Shown here: positions 1-11,300 of the stretch, in pieces | Numbering within the stretch: position 1 is the stretch's first letter | How the letters are laid out: every line of letters begins with the position of its first letter | From: Icerya purchasi | Lineage: Eukaryota; Arthropoda; Insecta; Hemiptera; Monophlebidae | Assembly: GCA_039619475.1 (NCBI GenBank) | Contig: CM077115.1 | Coordinates: forward strand, 137,776,172-137,840,171 | Direction of reading: 5' to 3' | Length of the DNA stretch: 64,000 nucleotides | The notes under the pieces: model-generated | The model's input: only the letters and a program-made list of their open reading frames with translations | What the model was told of the DNA's origin: nothing | The model's database searches: none | Position numbers and translations under genes: made by a program

Positions 1-564
1 GGATTTCCTCTTAAATATCGATGCTCTGTAGTACCTACCCGGATCACTATCATCAGCGATTTATTTAGCACTGTGTATCGCTGCCGTTATTGACTTTTTT
101 TATATATGTAATTATTTGTCGCGAAGGCATGTACCTAGAGGAAGAGATATATTAAAAAACCCCGTTGCGATTCTTAGAAAATGCCTGTACATGATTTAAA
201 AAAGCGGCGATACTTCCATAAAATTCAATATAAAATATAATTTATATAATTATCGACACGTTAATATCGTTTGTAGCACATACACGTTAAGTAAATATCA
301 TACGAACGCTTTTTCATATTTGTCAGTTCGACCTGATTCCATTAATCGATAGCGCTACTGACGTACCGGTAAAACAATAGTCCTAATATGAAGCAAAAAC
401 GCAAAAGAAGATAAGAAGATAAGGTTAGAATATCTTTAAAAATATTTCTCCCTTTTAAATATGATAAAAGCACAATAAACCATGATTGTGGGACTTTGCT
501 CCCGGAAATATTACCCTCGACGTAAGAATAACATGATTAATATATATGTATATGTATGCATATA

Positions 565-755
565 TAACTCGGCCATTTTGGCCTCGCAAGGGGCTGTGCC
601 CCCTCTTGCTTATATTTCTTCCTCTTCCTCTTCCATACTTTGTATAAAATGATCAAAATTTACAACGTAATTCTAAATCGGTCTATACGAATATAATAAA
701 ATAATCACAAAAATGCTATCCTAACATTTAATTTTTTAAAGTAAATTTATACTGA
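565..755 (+). repeat. dispersed repeat, copy A
   Basis: Shares GCCATTTTGGCCTCGCAAGG and GGGGCTGTGCCCC, then ACTTTGTATAAAATGATCAA, ATTTACAACGTAATTCT and TCCTAACATTTAA with the copy at 10565. It has a GC-rich palindromic head and an AT-rich body, with no coding content. The class is unknown. Confidence 0.75.
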
Positions 756-1429
756 TTTTTGTTACTAAGGGGAATTTATTTATTTCGTATATATAGAACG
801 GATTGACTGATTTCGATGTTTTTTTGTTTTTTTTTTCCATTCGTCTCGGCCTGGAGAGTTCAGATTAAACTCGTCAATTCGATCCCCCTCCCCGCCTATT
901 TTTTCTGTTGCTACTATCATGAATTACCTCATTCACAGTACAAAATTTTATTGAACTTTGTACTACTCTTATTATTGTTATCATTGGTCAGTTTGTGATG
1001 CACTTCACTTTGAAGTTTAATATAATTTTTTGGGGTTTTTCGATGTATTAATTACTAATGAACGTCATGGAATAATATAAACTGGGAAAAGGTAAGTATA
1101 ATTTCTGGGCGGTGATTATAGAAATAAGAATATATTGTATTTATTTCAACCTAAAACGCATATGTTTCTAAACATAAATATCATAAACATAAAAATGAAA
1201 ATATATTGATTCTTAGAATTAAACAATATACGTGTATACAAATGTTTCTCTCAATCATTTCGATTCGCTTCAATAAAGAAAATGCCTTGCTGCCACGTGT
1301 AATTATAATAGTTTTCATTTTGATTTTTGTACATTTATCGAATTTAATTCATTCTGAGTATTAATTTTATCGTAACAAAAAAAAAAAAATTTAATTCAGC
1401 TAATAAGTTAACACAACATTTATTGATTC

Positions 1430-1463
1430 TGAAGCGGTACGAAGTTCGCCGGGTTAGCTCGTG

Positions 1464-1513
<50 letters not shown>
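1430..1513 (+). repeat. retroelement-like 3' end followed by (TA)n(GA)n microsatellite
   Basis: GAAGTTCGCCGGGTTAGCTC, then about 12 TA and 13-14 GA units. The GCCGGGT-AGCT block before a (TA)n tail is typical of short retroelement 3' ends in insects. A related block occurs at 8715-8755. Confidence 0.5.
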
Positions 1514-1736
1514 ATCTGGTGACTGAGCTCTGTTCGCATTTATATTTCGAACTTGCATATGAATCAAATTAAAGTCATGAGTTTCACAGATATTTAAAAA
1601 TCATGCGAAAGAAATACGTAAGTTACAATTGCATTATCTTGTTATTTTCAATATTAAAAATATACTTTAATACTTAAACCCACCGTGTATAAATATCGTT
1701 AAATAAACTTATTTCATCACAAATCTCAATTTTCTA

Positions 1737-3003
1737 CAGGGTCCGTCAACGAAGTGGATTATATTTCAAAAAATTATATCTCAGCTATAAATTACTACTC
1801 TAACGCGACCATTCCACAGCGTTTTCAGGTAGTTCGACGAGACTTGTTTTTTTTTTTTTTTGATATTCAGCAGTTCAACACAATGACTTAGTGAACGTGT
1901 GAGCAGCGTGTTTAGGCGATAGAGCGTTTTATTTTCCATGGTGATTCGTATGTGTCCGCCGCGCGCGATTTTCGAAATAAGTTTTCTGTAGCATTCAAAA
2001 AACCGATTTCGACTGAAAAAACTGCGCGTACGTGAGTGAAAAACTTCAGAGAATCCGGATCAATTTTCAAAAAAAGGCCAGGGTCCGTTAAAACAGTCAG
2101 AACCAAATGTGGAACGAGTTCAGAAGTCGATTCGGAAAAGTCCATCGCGTTCTGTTCGTTTAACGCAGACAATTTGAAAATACCCGAGCGAACAGTTCGC
2201 CGAATACTTCACGAGGATCTTAACTTTCATCCTTATAAAATTTTGTGTACCCATCAGCTTTTAGCCGGCAATTACAGCCTACGATAAACGTTTAGTGAAG
2301 TGATGCTTGAAAAAATTCAGGATGGCGAAATTCCACTGGATTTCATTATGATTATGGATGAAGCTAACTTTTACCTCAACGGCGACGTTAACAAACAAAA
2401 TCTTCGTTACTGGAGTGATTCGAATGGTAACATTATCAACGAGAAGCCGTTACACTCGCTGAAGAGACAGTGAACGGGGAAAAATACCGCAAAATGCTGT
2501 TAGAATTCGTTGAATCGGTCTTGAGATGTAAGAAAAAGCTGTCAAGAACATGTTTCCAGCAAGATGGTGCCACAGTGCACACAACGAGCGAAACGATGGC
2601 AGTTCTGCGACAACTGCTTGGGAACCGTTTAAGTACGCGAGGCGCGGAAATCGTTTGACCGAGTCGTTCGCCAGATTTATCGGCGAGCGACTATTTCTTA
2701 TGGGGATATTTGAAGTCCAAAGTTTACGTCAACAAGCCGCCGAACCTCAGAAACGCAATACGCGATGTCACGGCCGTGATACCGAGGAGTATGCTGAAAA
2801 CAATTTTTGAAAACTTCGTAAAAGGGTTGCAAGAATGCATCGAGCAAAAAGGCCGCCATCTTGAAGATATTATTTTTTAAAAATAAGTAAAAAAAAAACA
2901 AGCAAGTTTATATTTTAAAAAAATAAAAAGAAATTTTTCCTAGAGCATTTTTTCTTTGTGTTATGATTTTTTGAAATCCGTTCCACTTCGTTGCCGGACC
3001 CTA
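1737..3003 (+). mobile_element. decayed mariner-like transposon, DD41D type
   Basis: The termini are inverted: CAGGGTCCGTCAACGAAGTGG at the left, matched by the reverse complement of the right end over about 40 bp, with TA on both sides (1735-1736, 3004-3005). The interior carries a broken mariner-family transposase. The element is close to 11301-12653 in layout but not in TIR sequence. Confidence 0.88.
2036..2880 (+). pseudogene. mariner DD41D transposase, broken
   Basis: Recognisable blocks are VRRILHEDLNFHPYKI, IMDEANFYLNGDVNKQNLRY (first Asp), TCFQQDGATVH (second Asp) and, after a TGA in place of the usual Trp (2656-2658), SRSPDLSASDYFLWGYLKSK (third Asp). The second and third Asp are separated by 41 residues. 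It also has a stop after LLAGNYSLR and at least one frameshift before 2470. The N-terminal HTH region upstream of 2036 is heavily decayed. Confidence 0.85.
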
Positions 3004-3984
3004 TATTTAATAGGACAAATAAGCGAATTGTTAAATTTACTTTTTATTAAATCGCGAAATACACATGTTTGATCAACGAACACTGTTTGCCTCCATTTCC
3101 TAAACCAGTCGTCATTTCCAGACCTCAAAACACCAATCCGTGAATTTTATCAAAATCGATGGAGTCATTTCTAGAATCAATTATGTAGGTATATATAAGA
3201 ATTGCTCGTCTAATGAAATATCTATCAAGTGAGCTTTTCTCAGACTTTCAAATCAACTCCTATGGATTAATAAGAAGACAAAAGTCAAAAACATTTAGTA
3301 GTAATAAGCACATGACCGAAAGCTACATATTTTTGTATATATGGCATTATTTGTTTTTCAAATGTTTATGAGTCGGAAATATTATTACAAATTCCGTATA
3401 ACTCTTTAACGATGTTCGGTATATTTGGCAATTTGCATAATACTTAAATTTGTCGTGTAAAGGGTAAATAAATATATTTCATCAGGAAACAAAGATATTA
3501 TTTCAATTACCGCGATAATTAAATGTATTGCTTACTTTTTAATAAACCCTACAAAAATATAATGATCACTTAAACACTGGTTATCTCCCTTTTAAAACTG
3601 CGCGTTTCATCGAATTTTCTCGATGGTACGACTTCGACCAGTCGATTCATCAAAACCCTTAGAACCGTTTCCGAAAACCCGGAGTTATACGATTTTTCTC
3701 ATATTATAGTATAAGATATACATATATATAACGTGTATCTTAAAAAGTTGACGTCATTTTTCCCTTTTGCAACAAGAAATAAATTAATAATTACGAATAT
3801 TTTCTATACGTTTTTTATTATTGCTATTAGGCAAACAGATAAATTTTATAATTTCATTAGCTATATTAGTTCTAATTAAGAAAAATTATATTTAGAATGC
3901 GGAAATATATGATGCGATTAATCTGCGCATATAGACTCTGTCAAACTTTTTTAACAAAGTACGAAAACAGCGGTGTTTCAAATG
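3004..3984. other. intergenic, nothing recognised
   Basis: AT-rich, with no coding, RNA or repeat signal I can support between the mariner and the hAT element. Confidence 0.6.
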
Positions 3985-3992
3985 CTGTACAT

Positions 3993-5198
3993 CAGTGGTT
4001 CTTAACCGGTGGTCCGCGGACCACCGGTGGTCCCTGGAAGCACTCAAAGTGGTCCGCGAAGCCATCCTAAAAATATTAAAGCTATAAAAGTAGGGTTAAC
4101 TTCATTAAAAGGAGTGTACTTATTCAAACAATTGTGCTCTGATATGAACTCTGAACACGAAACTCGGCTTTTCCATACGGAAGTGCGTCGGCTTTCCAAA
4201 GGAAATATGCTGTCGGGGTTGTAAAGAGGAAGTACAAATATTATTAACTAACAAGGAGAACAAAGATTATCAGTTCTGCGAGTCCAAATTTCAAATGTGT
4301 TTTGCTTATTTGGTTGATTTTTTCGCGCAACTAAATAAATTGAACCTTAAACTGCAAGGGTCATGAAATTTGAAGTTGCAAGGCGCAAGCAATAAATTTG
4401 CATATGAAGATAAAATTAATGAATTTATCACCAAAATCGAGCTATGGATCGACAAGGTTGGAAGAAAAAATTTTTCTGCGTTTGATACGCTGAATCGAAT
4501 TATTGACAGGCAGCGTGCTGAGATTAAAGGAGAAATACAAAAGAGAACATGATACTTCATTTGAAAAATTTAAAAAGTGAATTCAGTCGCTATTTTCCTG
4601 ACCACTGTGAGGACGAGGGTGTTCACGGAAAGTGATCAACGTTTCTGAGGTGCCCGATAAAATTCAAGAAGAAGTGATTGAAATGCAACACACAATAGTA
4701 TCTTGAAAGATATATTCGTGACAGGAATTAATTTTGAAAATTTTTGGAGCCAAAAAGGCAATTTATTTCCTAAAGATTCAAGAAATTGCTGTACGTTACC
4801 GAACTTTGTTATCATCGACATATCTATGCGAGCAGGGGTTCACGACGCGTTTGATAATTAAAAGCAAGCACCGAAATCGGTTGGATGTTACCGCCGACAT
4901 GTGTTTGGCTTTGAGTAGCATTGAACCAAGGATTCAAAAGTTAGTAAAAAAGTTTGCAGTTACAGAAATCGCATTAAAATAGTACATTTACATCTATTCC
5001 GTAAAATTTTCGTAAAAAAAAAAAAGTCAAAACACTGTTGGCTTTGAACAATTTTATGCGTGTCTTATTTATAGATAGATAGAACAACCCTTTATTTATT
5101 TACATTTACTGTATATTACCTCCAAACTGTTGGTGGTCCATGGCAGACAGAAATTTTCTCAAATGGTCTCTCATCACTAAAAAGGTTAAGAACCACTG
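3993..5198 (+). mobile_element. hAT-family element, ZBED-type, decayed
   Basis: The ends are CAGTGGTTCTTAACC and its exact inverse GGTTAAGAACCACTG, flanked by a perfect 8-bp duplication CTGTACAT (3985-3992 and 5199-5206). An 8-bp duplication and CAG-type ends are hallmarks of hAT transposons. The interior holds pieces of a ZBED5-like transposase. Confidence 0.92.
4050..4982 (+). pseudogene. ZBED/hAT transposase fragments
   Basis: The blocks, in order, are YLFKQLCSDMNSEHETRLFH followed by TEVRRLSKGNMLSGL (the LLHTEVRWLSRG motif of ZBED-type transposases), KLQGASNKFAYEDKI, and the C-terminal dimerisation block STYLCEQGFTTRLIIKSKHR with NRLDVTADMCLAL. Stops and frameshifts separate them, and the BED finger and DDE N-terminal part are missing. 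It is not functional. Confidence 0.85.
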
Positions 5199-5206
5199 CT
5201 GTACAT

Positions 5207-6779
5207 GATTATACAGTAAAATTAGAAATGAAATTATTTTTGTATACACAACTATTTGACTGACGTTTCACATAGCTTACCCACCGTCAGAACGGTAAAA
5301 TAATTTCACCGAATTTTTTTTCATTATGGAAATTTTGTCATTATAGTGCACTTTAAGTTAAATGGTAGGAATTTGAGATATAGATTCGAAACAATGTCAC
5401 GAAGGATTTGCTTTAGCTAGAAAATCTTCGAAATGCAACGTTTCTTTGGGATTTCTGTAAAATATGTTTTAGTATGCTGCCGTTTCTTGGTAAAGGTCGA
5501 TTCGTATTGAAATAATATTTATGTAGGAAATCGTAGAACTGAAAACTTTCTTGGAATTTCGGAATTAATTAGTGATGTAATTTTTTGATATCAGACTAAC
5601 ATTGGCAAAAACTAAAAGGTGTCGTCGAGATAATTACACAAGATGCATTGCTTATAAATTACTAAATTCTGTCCAGATCAACTTAGTATTATCGAAGTAG
5701 TTATTTGGCATGAACGCGAATCTGACAAATATTCCATATAGTTAACAACGCTCTACTAGATTTAGTAGAGTAATTTTTATCTTTCACCGTTTGTTCTATT
5801 AAATATCTATCCCGCATTATGTATATATAAAACGCTAGAAAAGTTTTTAAAATTCGTTAATCGTAATTGGAGAAGCTATGCTATAATTTATCACGCGTTT
5901 CGCTCAAAAAACACACCTTTTTCAAACTACCCGATGGACAAAACTGTGCTCGCAGTATAAGCAACCTATATGAAGAAGTTCAAAGTCAATTGCTGAACGG
6001 CAGTGATGGTTCATTAGAGTTTCACGCTGCATTTGTTGTAATTCTGGTTTATGTGATGTTTGGGTAGCGGAACGTTGTTTATGTGTTTCTGGAGTAATAG
6101 AAAAGATGCTTTCAATTCTAGTAGACGGGACAATCTTGTAAAAGCATGCAGAACACTCGGTAAAAGGTATATGTCACAGACTTACTGGTCTTTCATCACT
6201 CATTTGTTTGAACTGAAAATTAAATGAATAACAATGGAATCTTTCGGAGTTAACAAAATAATCTGATGTAAAGCCCATTCAAAATTTATTTAAAAACTTT
6301 TCAGTACGTTCTGTTTTTTATCCACTCTGAAATTTTAGTGGAAAATGAGCTCGGAATTTCGATTCTAAAGGAACGCGTAAAACTGCAATAAAAACATAAA
6401 TAATCAGAATGAATTTGAAAAAAGGAGGTGCAAAGTTATCGAAAATGTAACGATTTAGACGAACAGCAATTGAATATTGTCCCCCCAAATGGTTTTTTGC
6501 GAAAATTATTGCAAAGATATTTCTTCAACTTGAGCGAAAAAAATGGTTTATCTAAATTATTCGAAAAGCAAATACGGAAATAACCCCGTCCTCTTTAGAT
6601 TTTAAATGGACTTTATTTTTTGCAAATAGAAATTACTTAATAAAAGTAATACTTGCGGGAAGTTTACATACGGTGAAAATTGTTTTAAGGGAAGAAAACG
6701 TTCATTTAGTTTTCGTTTTTACGTGAATTCTACCTGTCGGAACTACCTCCTAACTTAAAAACACTGACACTGAACCGTT
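5207..6779. other. intergenic, nothing recognised
   Basis: The frame at 5867-6067 has no family signature. No termini of mobile elements were seen. Confidence 0.6.
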
Positions 6780-8520
6780 TCCTCTTAGCGTCAAGTATCA
6801 CGGTAGTGACTGGAATTCTCGGTTTCCTTTATGCAGTTTCCCAAACCATAACAACAATGGTACTGTTCTTGAAAATTTCATTCTTTTTGATGATATCCTC
6901 ATCTTGCTTACCTATTACAAGAGTCCATCTAATTACAGTTGCCTCGATTTAACATTTTCATCTTCTACTATTGGTTTTGACTGCAATTAGTTAACCTTTA
7001 TCGACTCCTGTGGTAGCTATCTGATGTTCCTATTCTAATTAATCTTTCCTCTTCTTCCTATTTCAAACCTTTCTATTACTTTAGACGGAATTTATCAAAA
7101 ACTAATTGGGCTATTTTCCATTTCTCTACGCTTTCTAACCTTCTGGATGGCTTTGATCCTACATTCCACCACCGTCTATTTCTAAATTTTATTACAAATG
7201 TTCTTTCGTTTTCTTCTCTTCCTCGTCAACTGTCATGAGATAGCTCCATTCCTCTGGTGGAACGAGGGGAATACAACGCTGCTTTCGATTATAGGCGTAC
7301 TACCTTTAAAATTTTCCGATCAAATCCTACACGCGAGAACTTCTTTGTCCACAAAAAAGAACTAATGCAAACGTTAGAATACACTAAAATCTTCTAAGAA
7401 ATCCTCTTGGAAAAACTTCTGCTCTTCTTTACTTCCAAGAAAATTCCTATCCTAGCCACATGCTTTACGGCTGAATTCTTTTTCATTATATACAATTAAT
7501 AATCTTCCCTACTCCTTCTTCAATTTTACAGATCTTTCCACTTCTCCTAATGTATTCTTTCTTTCTCTTTCCTTTGAATTTCTTCTCAATGCGACAGTTA
7601 TGCTGGAATTTCATAGTTTTATAAAATCTCTTGTTCCTTCTTATAAGACCATTTTTACGGATAGTTCGGAGGAGCCTAATAAAGTTGGAGCCTCTTTCAT
7701 TCTTCCAGACATAAATTTATCTGAGTCTTTTCCTTTCTGTACTATCTTTATCGCCGAGCTGATGGTTATCTTACGTTACCACAATTTATATTCCCTCTCT
7801 TCGATCTTCTTCTATTTCATTATCTCGGACCCTATGTGTGTTCTTAAAGTTATTTCCTCACATTTTCCTTCTCATTCCTCCGATTTTTTTAACCTTCCTA
7901 TTCACTCTCTCGTTCACACTCTTCTCTCACTTCATTCTACGTACAATGATTTGCTCTGCGTCCTTAGCCACATGGGGATGTAAGGTAACAAAATGGTAGA
8001 TTAATTTCGCTAAAATTCCCGCTTCTGATTTGCTTCTATTATGTAAAAGATTCCGTATTAGATTTCGGCTAGATATTTACGCTTTTCCGTTTCCAATTCC
8101 TTCTACCTATCCATTCAACCTAATTTTCCCACCTGGGCTTGATTTTAAAATTTTCCTTCCTTCGCCATCCCGCTATCGTCTCTACTATTCGTTTACGTCT
8201 TAATCATACTCTCCTTCCTTCCTCACATTCTAGTTCGTAAGTTTTTTATTTTTAATTATTTAAATTTTGCTGGCTATGTAGTGTTTTACTTTGTATTTTT
8301 TTATGTTTATTTACGTTTTACAAGAAAAATAATTTTTTTATTATTTAAAATTGAAGGTTATTGTTTAATGTGGGTGTTTTGTTTTCCTTTTTTTTGTTTA
8401 AAAATTGTACTTCTTTTGTGTAAAGTTATATAGGTAAGCGACGAAATTTATTTAGTCTAATTCGGACTGATTGGCGAACCTATTAATAAATTTAATTTTA
8501 GTATTATATCGCACTCATTC
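6780..8520 (+). mobile_element. non-LTR retrotransposon remnant (I/Jockey/R1-like), RT deleted
   Basis: Decayed reading frames give an endonuclease C-terminus (SCLDLTFSSSTIGFD), the endonuclease-RT linker (NPTRENFFVHKKE, SWKNFCSSL) and an RNase H region at 7600-7983 (TIFTDSSEEPNKVGASF, FIAELMVI, LSHMGM). The reverse-transcriptase core expected between linker and RNase H is absent. Several stops and frameshifts are present. Ends were not found, and the clade is uncertain. Confidence 0.65.
7600..7983 (+). pseudogene. RNase H domain of the LINE remnant
   Basis: A 127-codon open stretch carries the RNase H pattern TDSSEEPNKVGASF, then AEL, then a D in IISDPMC and a terminal SHMGM in place of SHVGI. 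The TDGS glycine is replaced by Ser. It is a relic of a larger polyprotein. Confidence 0.65.
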
Positions 8521-8699
8521 ACATTCCAGCCGTGTAGGCCCTCATTTTACGATTTCATTAAATTTTTTGAAACAAGTTTAAGTTTCACGAGAATTAAACG
8601 GCGCAGAATAACGAGAAATTGCACTTATTTTTTGGATTTTGCTTCCGGTAATAGTAGAAAGTTAGAATATTGAAAAAATGTTTCCTCATCCGCTAACAG

Positions 8700-8755
8700 C
8701 AGACAAGGTAACGTCTGCCGGGTCCGCAAGTATATGCATATATATATATATATAC
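8700..8755 (+). repeat. second GCCGGGTCCGCAAG-(TA)n end
   Basis: ACGTCTGCCGGGTCCGCAAG is followed by TATATGCATATATATA. It is similar in layout to 1430-1490, but the body upstream is not recognisable. Confidence 0.45.
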
Positions 8756-10515
8756 GAAGATATTTGGCCTAATTCCTGATCTTACATATCCTACACATCT
8801 TGTAAGGTCGAAAATAACCATGGATTACTATATTGTCATTTAAAACAAAGGTTTATGCAAAATTTTACAATTTTTGATCAACGGAAAATACCTTAAATAG
8901 AGTTTCTCAGATTTAATTACAGACAAACAAACAAACGTGAAAGCGAATTAAAGAAAAATGTTAAAAAATACTGCTAAATTTGATCCATAATTCGTTCGGT
9001 GAATTTTAATAAAATTTTGCTCATCGCTCGCGATACAAAATGTTATTTTAACCACAACTCAATAAAAATTAATTTATATACTGTATAATAAAAACCAACT
9101 TTAATAACAAACAAATATAAGGGTAAAAATAATTTATAACAATAAATTAAATAAATACCTTATTTAGTAACGTTTTCAGGTTATCATACAGTTTATAACA
9201 AATAGGCATGTATTCACCTGCATTTAATTTATATACGTTCAGAATATTTCATTTGTTGTTCCTCTCTTAATATTGAGCTTGTAGAGTTATACTTTGGCAA
9301 TTTAATCACTTAAAAATAATATTTCGTCAGTTTAGTGATAATTCTCGTTGCGACAGCCTGTTTAGTTCTCAAAAATAAATCCGATTGAATAGCTCCATTC
9401 TAAGACCAAACTGATTCTACAAAGAAATTGCATGAGGGTATACATGTATACGAGACAAATTAACTTGCGCTGGAAAAAAGTCGCAAACGGAGTAAAGACG
9501 AAATGAACGACCACACATTGCAGGTGCGTCTATGTTCTTATTGCTATAGTCAGGAAGCACCGAGTTGATCATGCTATTATAATTGTAAAAATTCGTCAAT
9601 CTTCTCACTTCACCGCTGTCAGTCGTCCGAAGGCGTTAAAATTTTCCGTTATTTTCGTCTTCAATAATTTTCAATCTAAGATAATTTTTTTTAGTCATAA
9701 AATATTCACTAAGCTTTTATTAAAATTAATTGTACCGGGGCCCTAGTGATATTTTTGAAATAAATAAAAATTAAACTTGACAAATATTAATACGAAATGT
9801 ATTTAAAACAACTTTTTAGAAGTTATACTTTTTGCGCGTTGGGTCTAAAACTTTACGATGTAAAGGAAAATGTGTGTGTAGCCTGCGCCTAAAATGCAAT
9901 ACCGTAAAATTTTAAATAAGTATATTTTCTCTCTATTGGCCAGATATAACTTTTGTAAAAATGTCTAATGTAAATGTATAATTAAGAATATGTTTATACC
10001 ATCGTGATTTTTGTTTTTTGGAAAATTCTCGTGTTATCAAAACTTGCATAGAAAACTATTAATAAATGTTTAAAAATATTTAAGGATAATTTTGTTGCAA
10101 GTACTACTTTCAAAAGTATATTAAAAATCATTAAAATGATTCATTTTGTTTTTAATAATTAAAAAAAATACAAACTTCCGGTAACTTTTGTTTTTAAATA
10201 AATAAATTAAGTATTATTAAAAGAAAAATGTAAAACATCGCATGCACGAAATTTAAATCTTCTTATTTTACTCTGACACTTCGTTAAAAAAGCGTAATTT
10301 CTAATGCGCGTGTTTTTTTTTTTAAAGTTTCTTTATGCAAAACAGTTTGGATACGGTTTCATTAGGCTACACATATAAGCTTTAATGTTTATATTAATTT
10401 TTATGTAGCGTACGGGGAAGTGAGACTTTTACCACTGTTAGACGTGAAAATTCGTCATGATATAGTCTCCCAATTGACTGAAATATACTGTTTATAACAC
10501 ACATATCCTCCATAT

Positions 10516-10526
<11 letters not shown>
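8756..10526. other. intergenic, nothing recognised
   Basis: AT-rich with many short A/T runs. The 9417-9608 frame is unsupported. Confidence 0.6.

Positions 10527-10564
<38 letters not shown>
10527..10564. repeat. (AT)n microsatellite
   Basis: About 19 AT units, ending where dispersed repeat copy B begins. Confidence 0.9.
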
Positions 10565-10567
<3 letters not shown>

Positions 10568-10895
10568 TTAGCCATTTTGGCCTCGCAAGGGGCTGCGCCC
10601 CTTGACCCTTCTAGTTTTCATTTCTGTCTCTTCTCTTCTATACTTTGTATAAAATGATCAAAATTTACAACGTAATTCTTACTGGCATCAAGACAAACAA
10701 AAACATAACATAATCACAAAAATCCTATCCTAACATTTAACTTCCGTTATATAAAATTAAAACATTTTTTCGTTACATAAAATTGTGAATTTTTTAAATA
10801 ACAATAACAAAAATCCTATAAAATATAACAAACGTTACATAAAATTTGGACATTTTTTCTAATGGGGGGTAGCCTAAGAATTACGTTGTAATTAA
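10565..10895 (+). repeat. dispersed repeat, copy B
   Basis: The first 190 bp match the copy at 565. The rest has degenerate GTTACATAAAATT units. It also has TTACAACGTAATTCTTA near 10665, mirrored by TAAGAATTACGTTGTAA near 10875, which may mark an inverted terminal segment. It follows an (AT)n tract directly. Confidence 0.7.
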
Positions 10896-11300
10896 TATAT
10901 ATATATACACCCATATTGATACGAATCAGGTTTGTGGCGCAATCTTTCGGCGACTTTCGGATAAATTAACGGTCCGATTTTTAGTATTACTTTTGATTTC
11001 AAAACGTCGACGATTATCAGCACCGGTCAGATCTTTGTGTACGGCCGGTGGCGTCCGTATGCGTGTAGACTGCGGCATCTACCAAAACACTGTAATTGAG
11101 CGATGATAAGGAATAAAACCGGCTCAGGTAGATCGGGTGCGATAGAGTTTTGCACTGTTACCTTCCGACGTTTGATCTGCCAGTTAGAAAATACAGCTCG
11201 GTGGTACGGTCGACCGCGATATAGAGTAATAGATCGCGTTCTTCTTTTGTTCTTTCTTCAAACAAAGTACTCGTATTTTTCCATTTTTTTCGAATAAGTA

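Larger units (their letters stand above)
1..1736. other. intergenic, AT-rich
   Basis: Holds dispersed repeat copy A and the 1430-1513 repeat. The 60-codon frame at 816-998 is low-complexity Phe/Leu and not supported. Confidence 0.7.
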
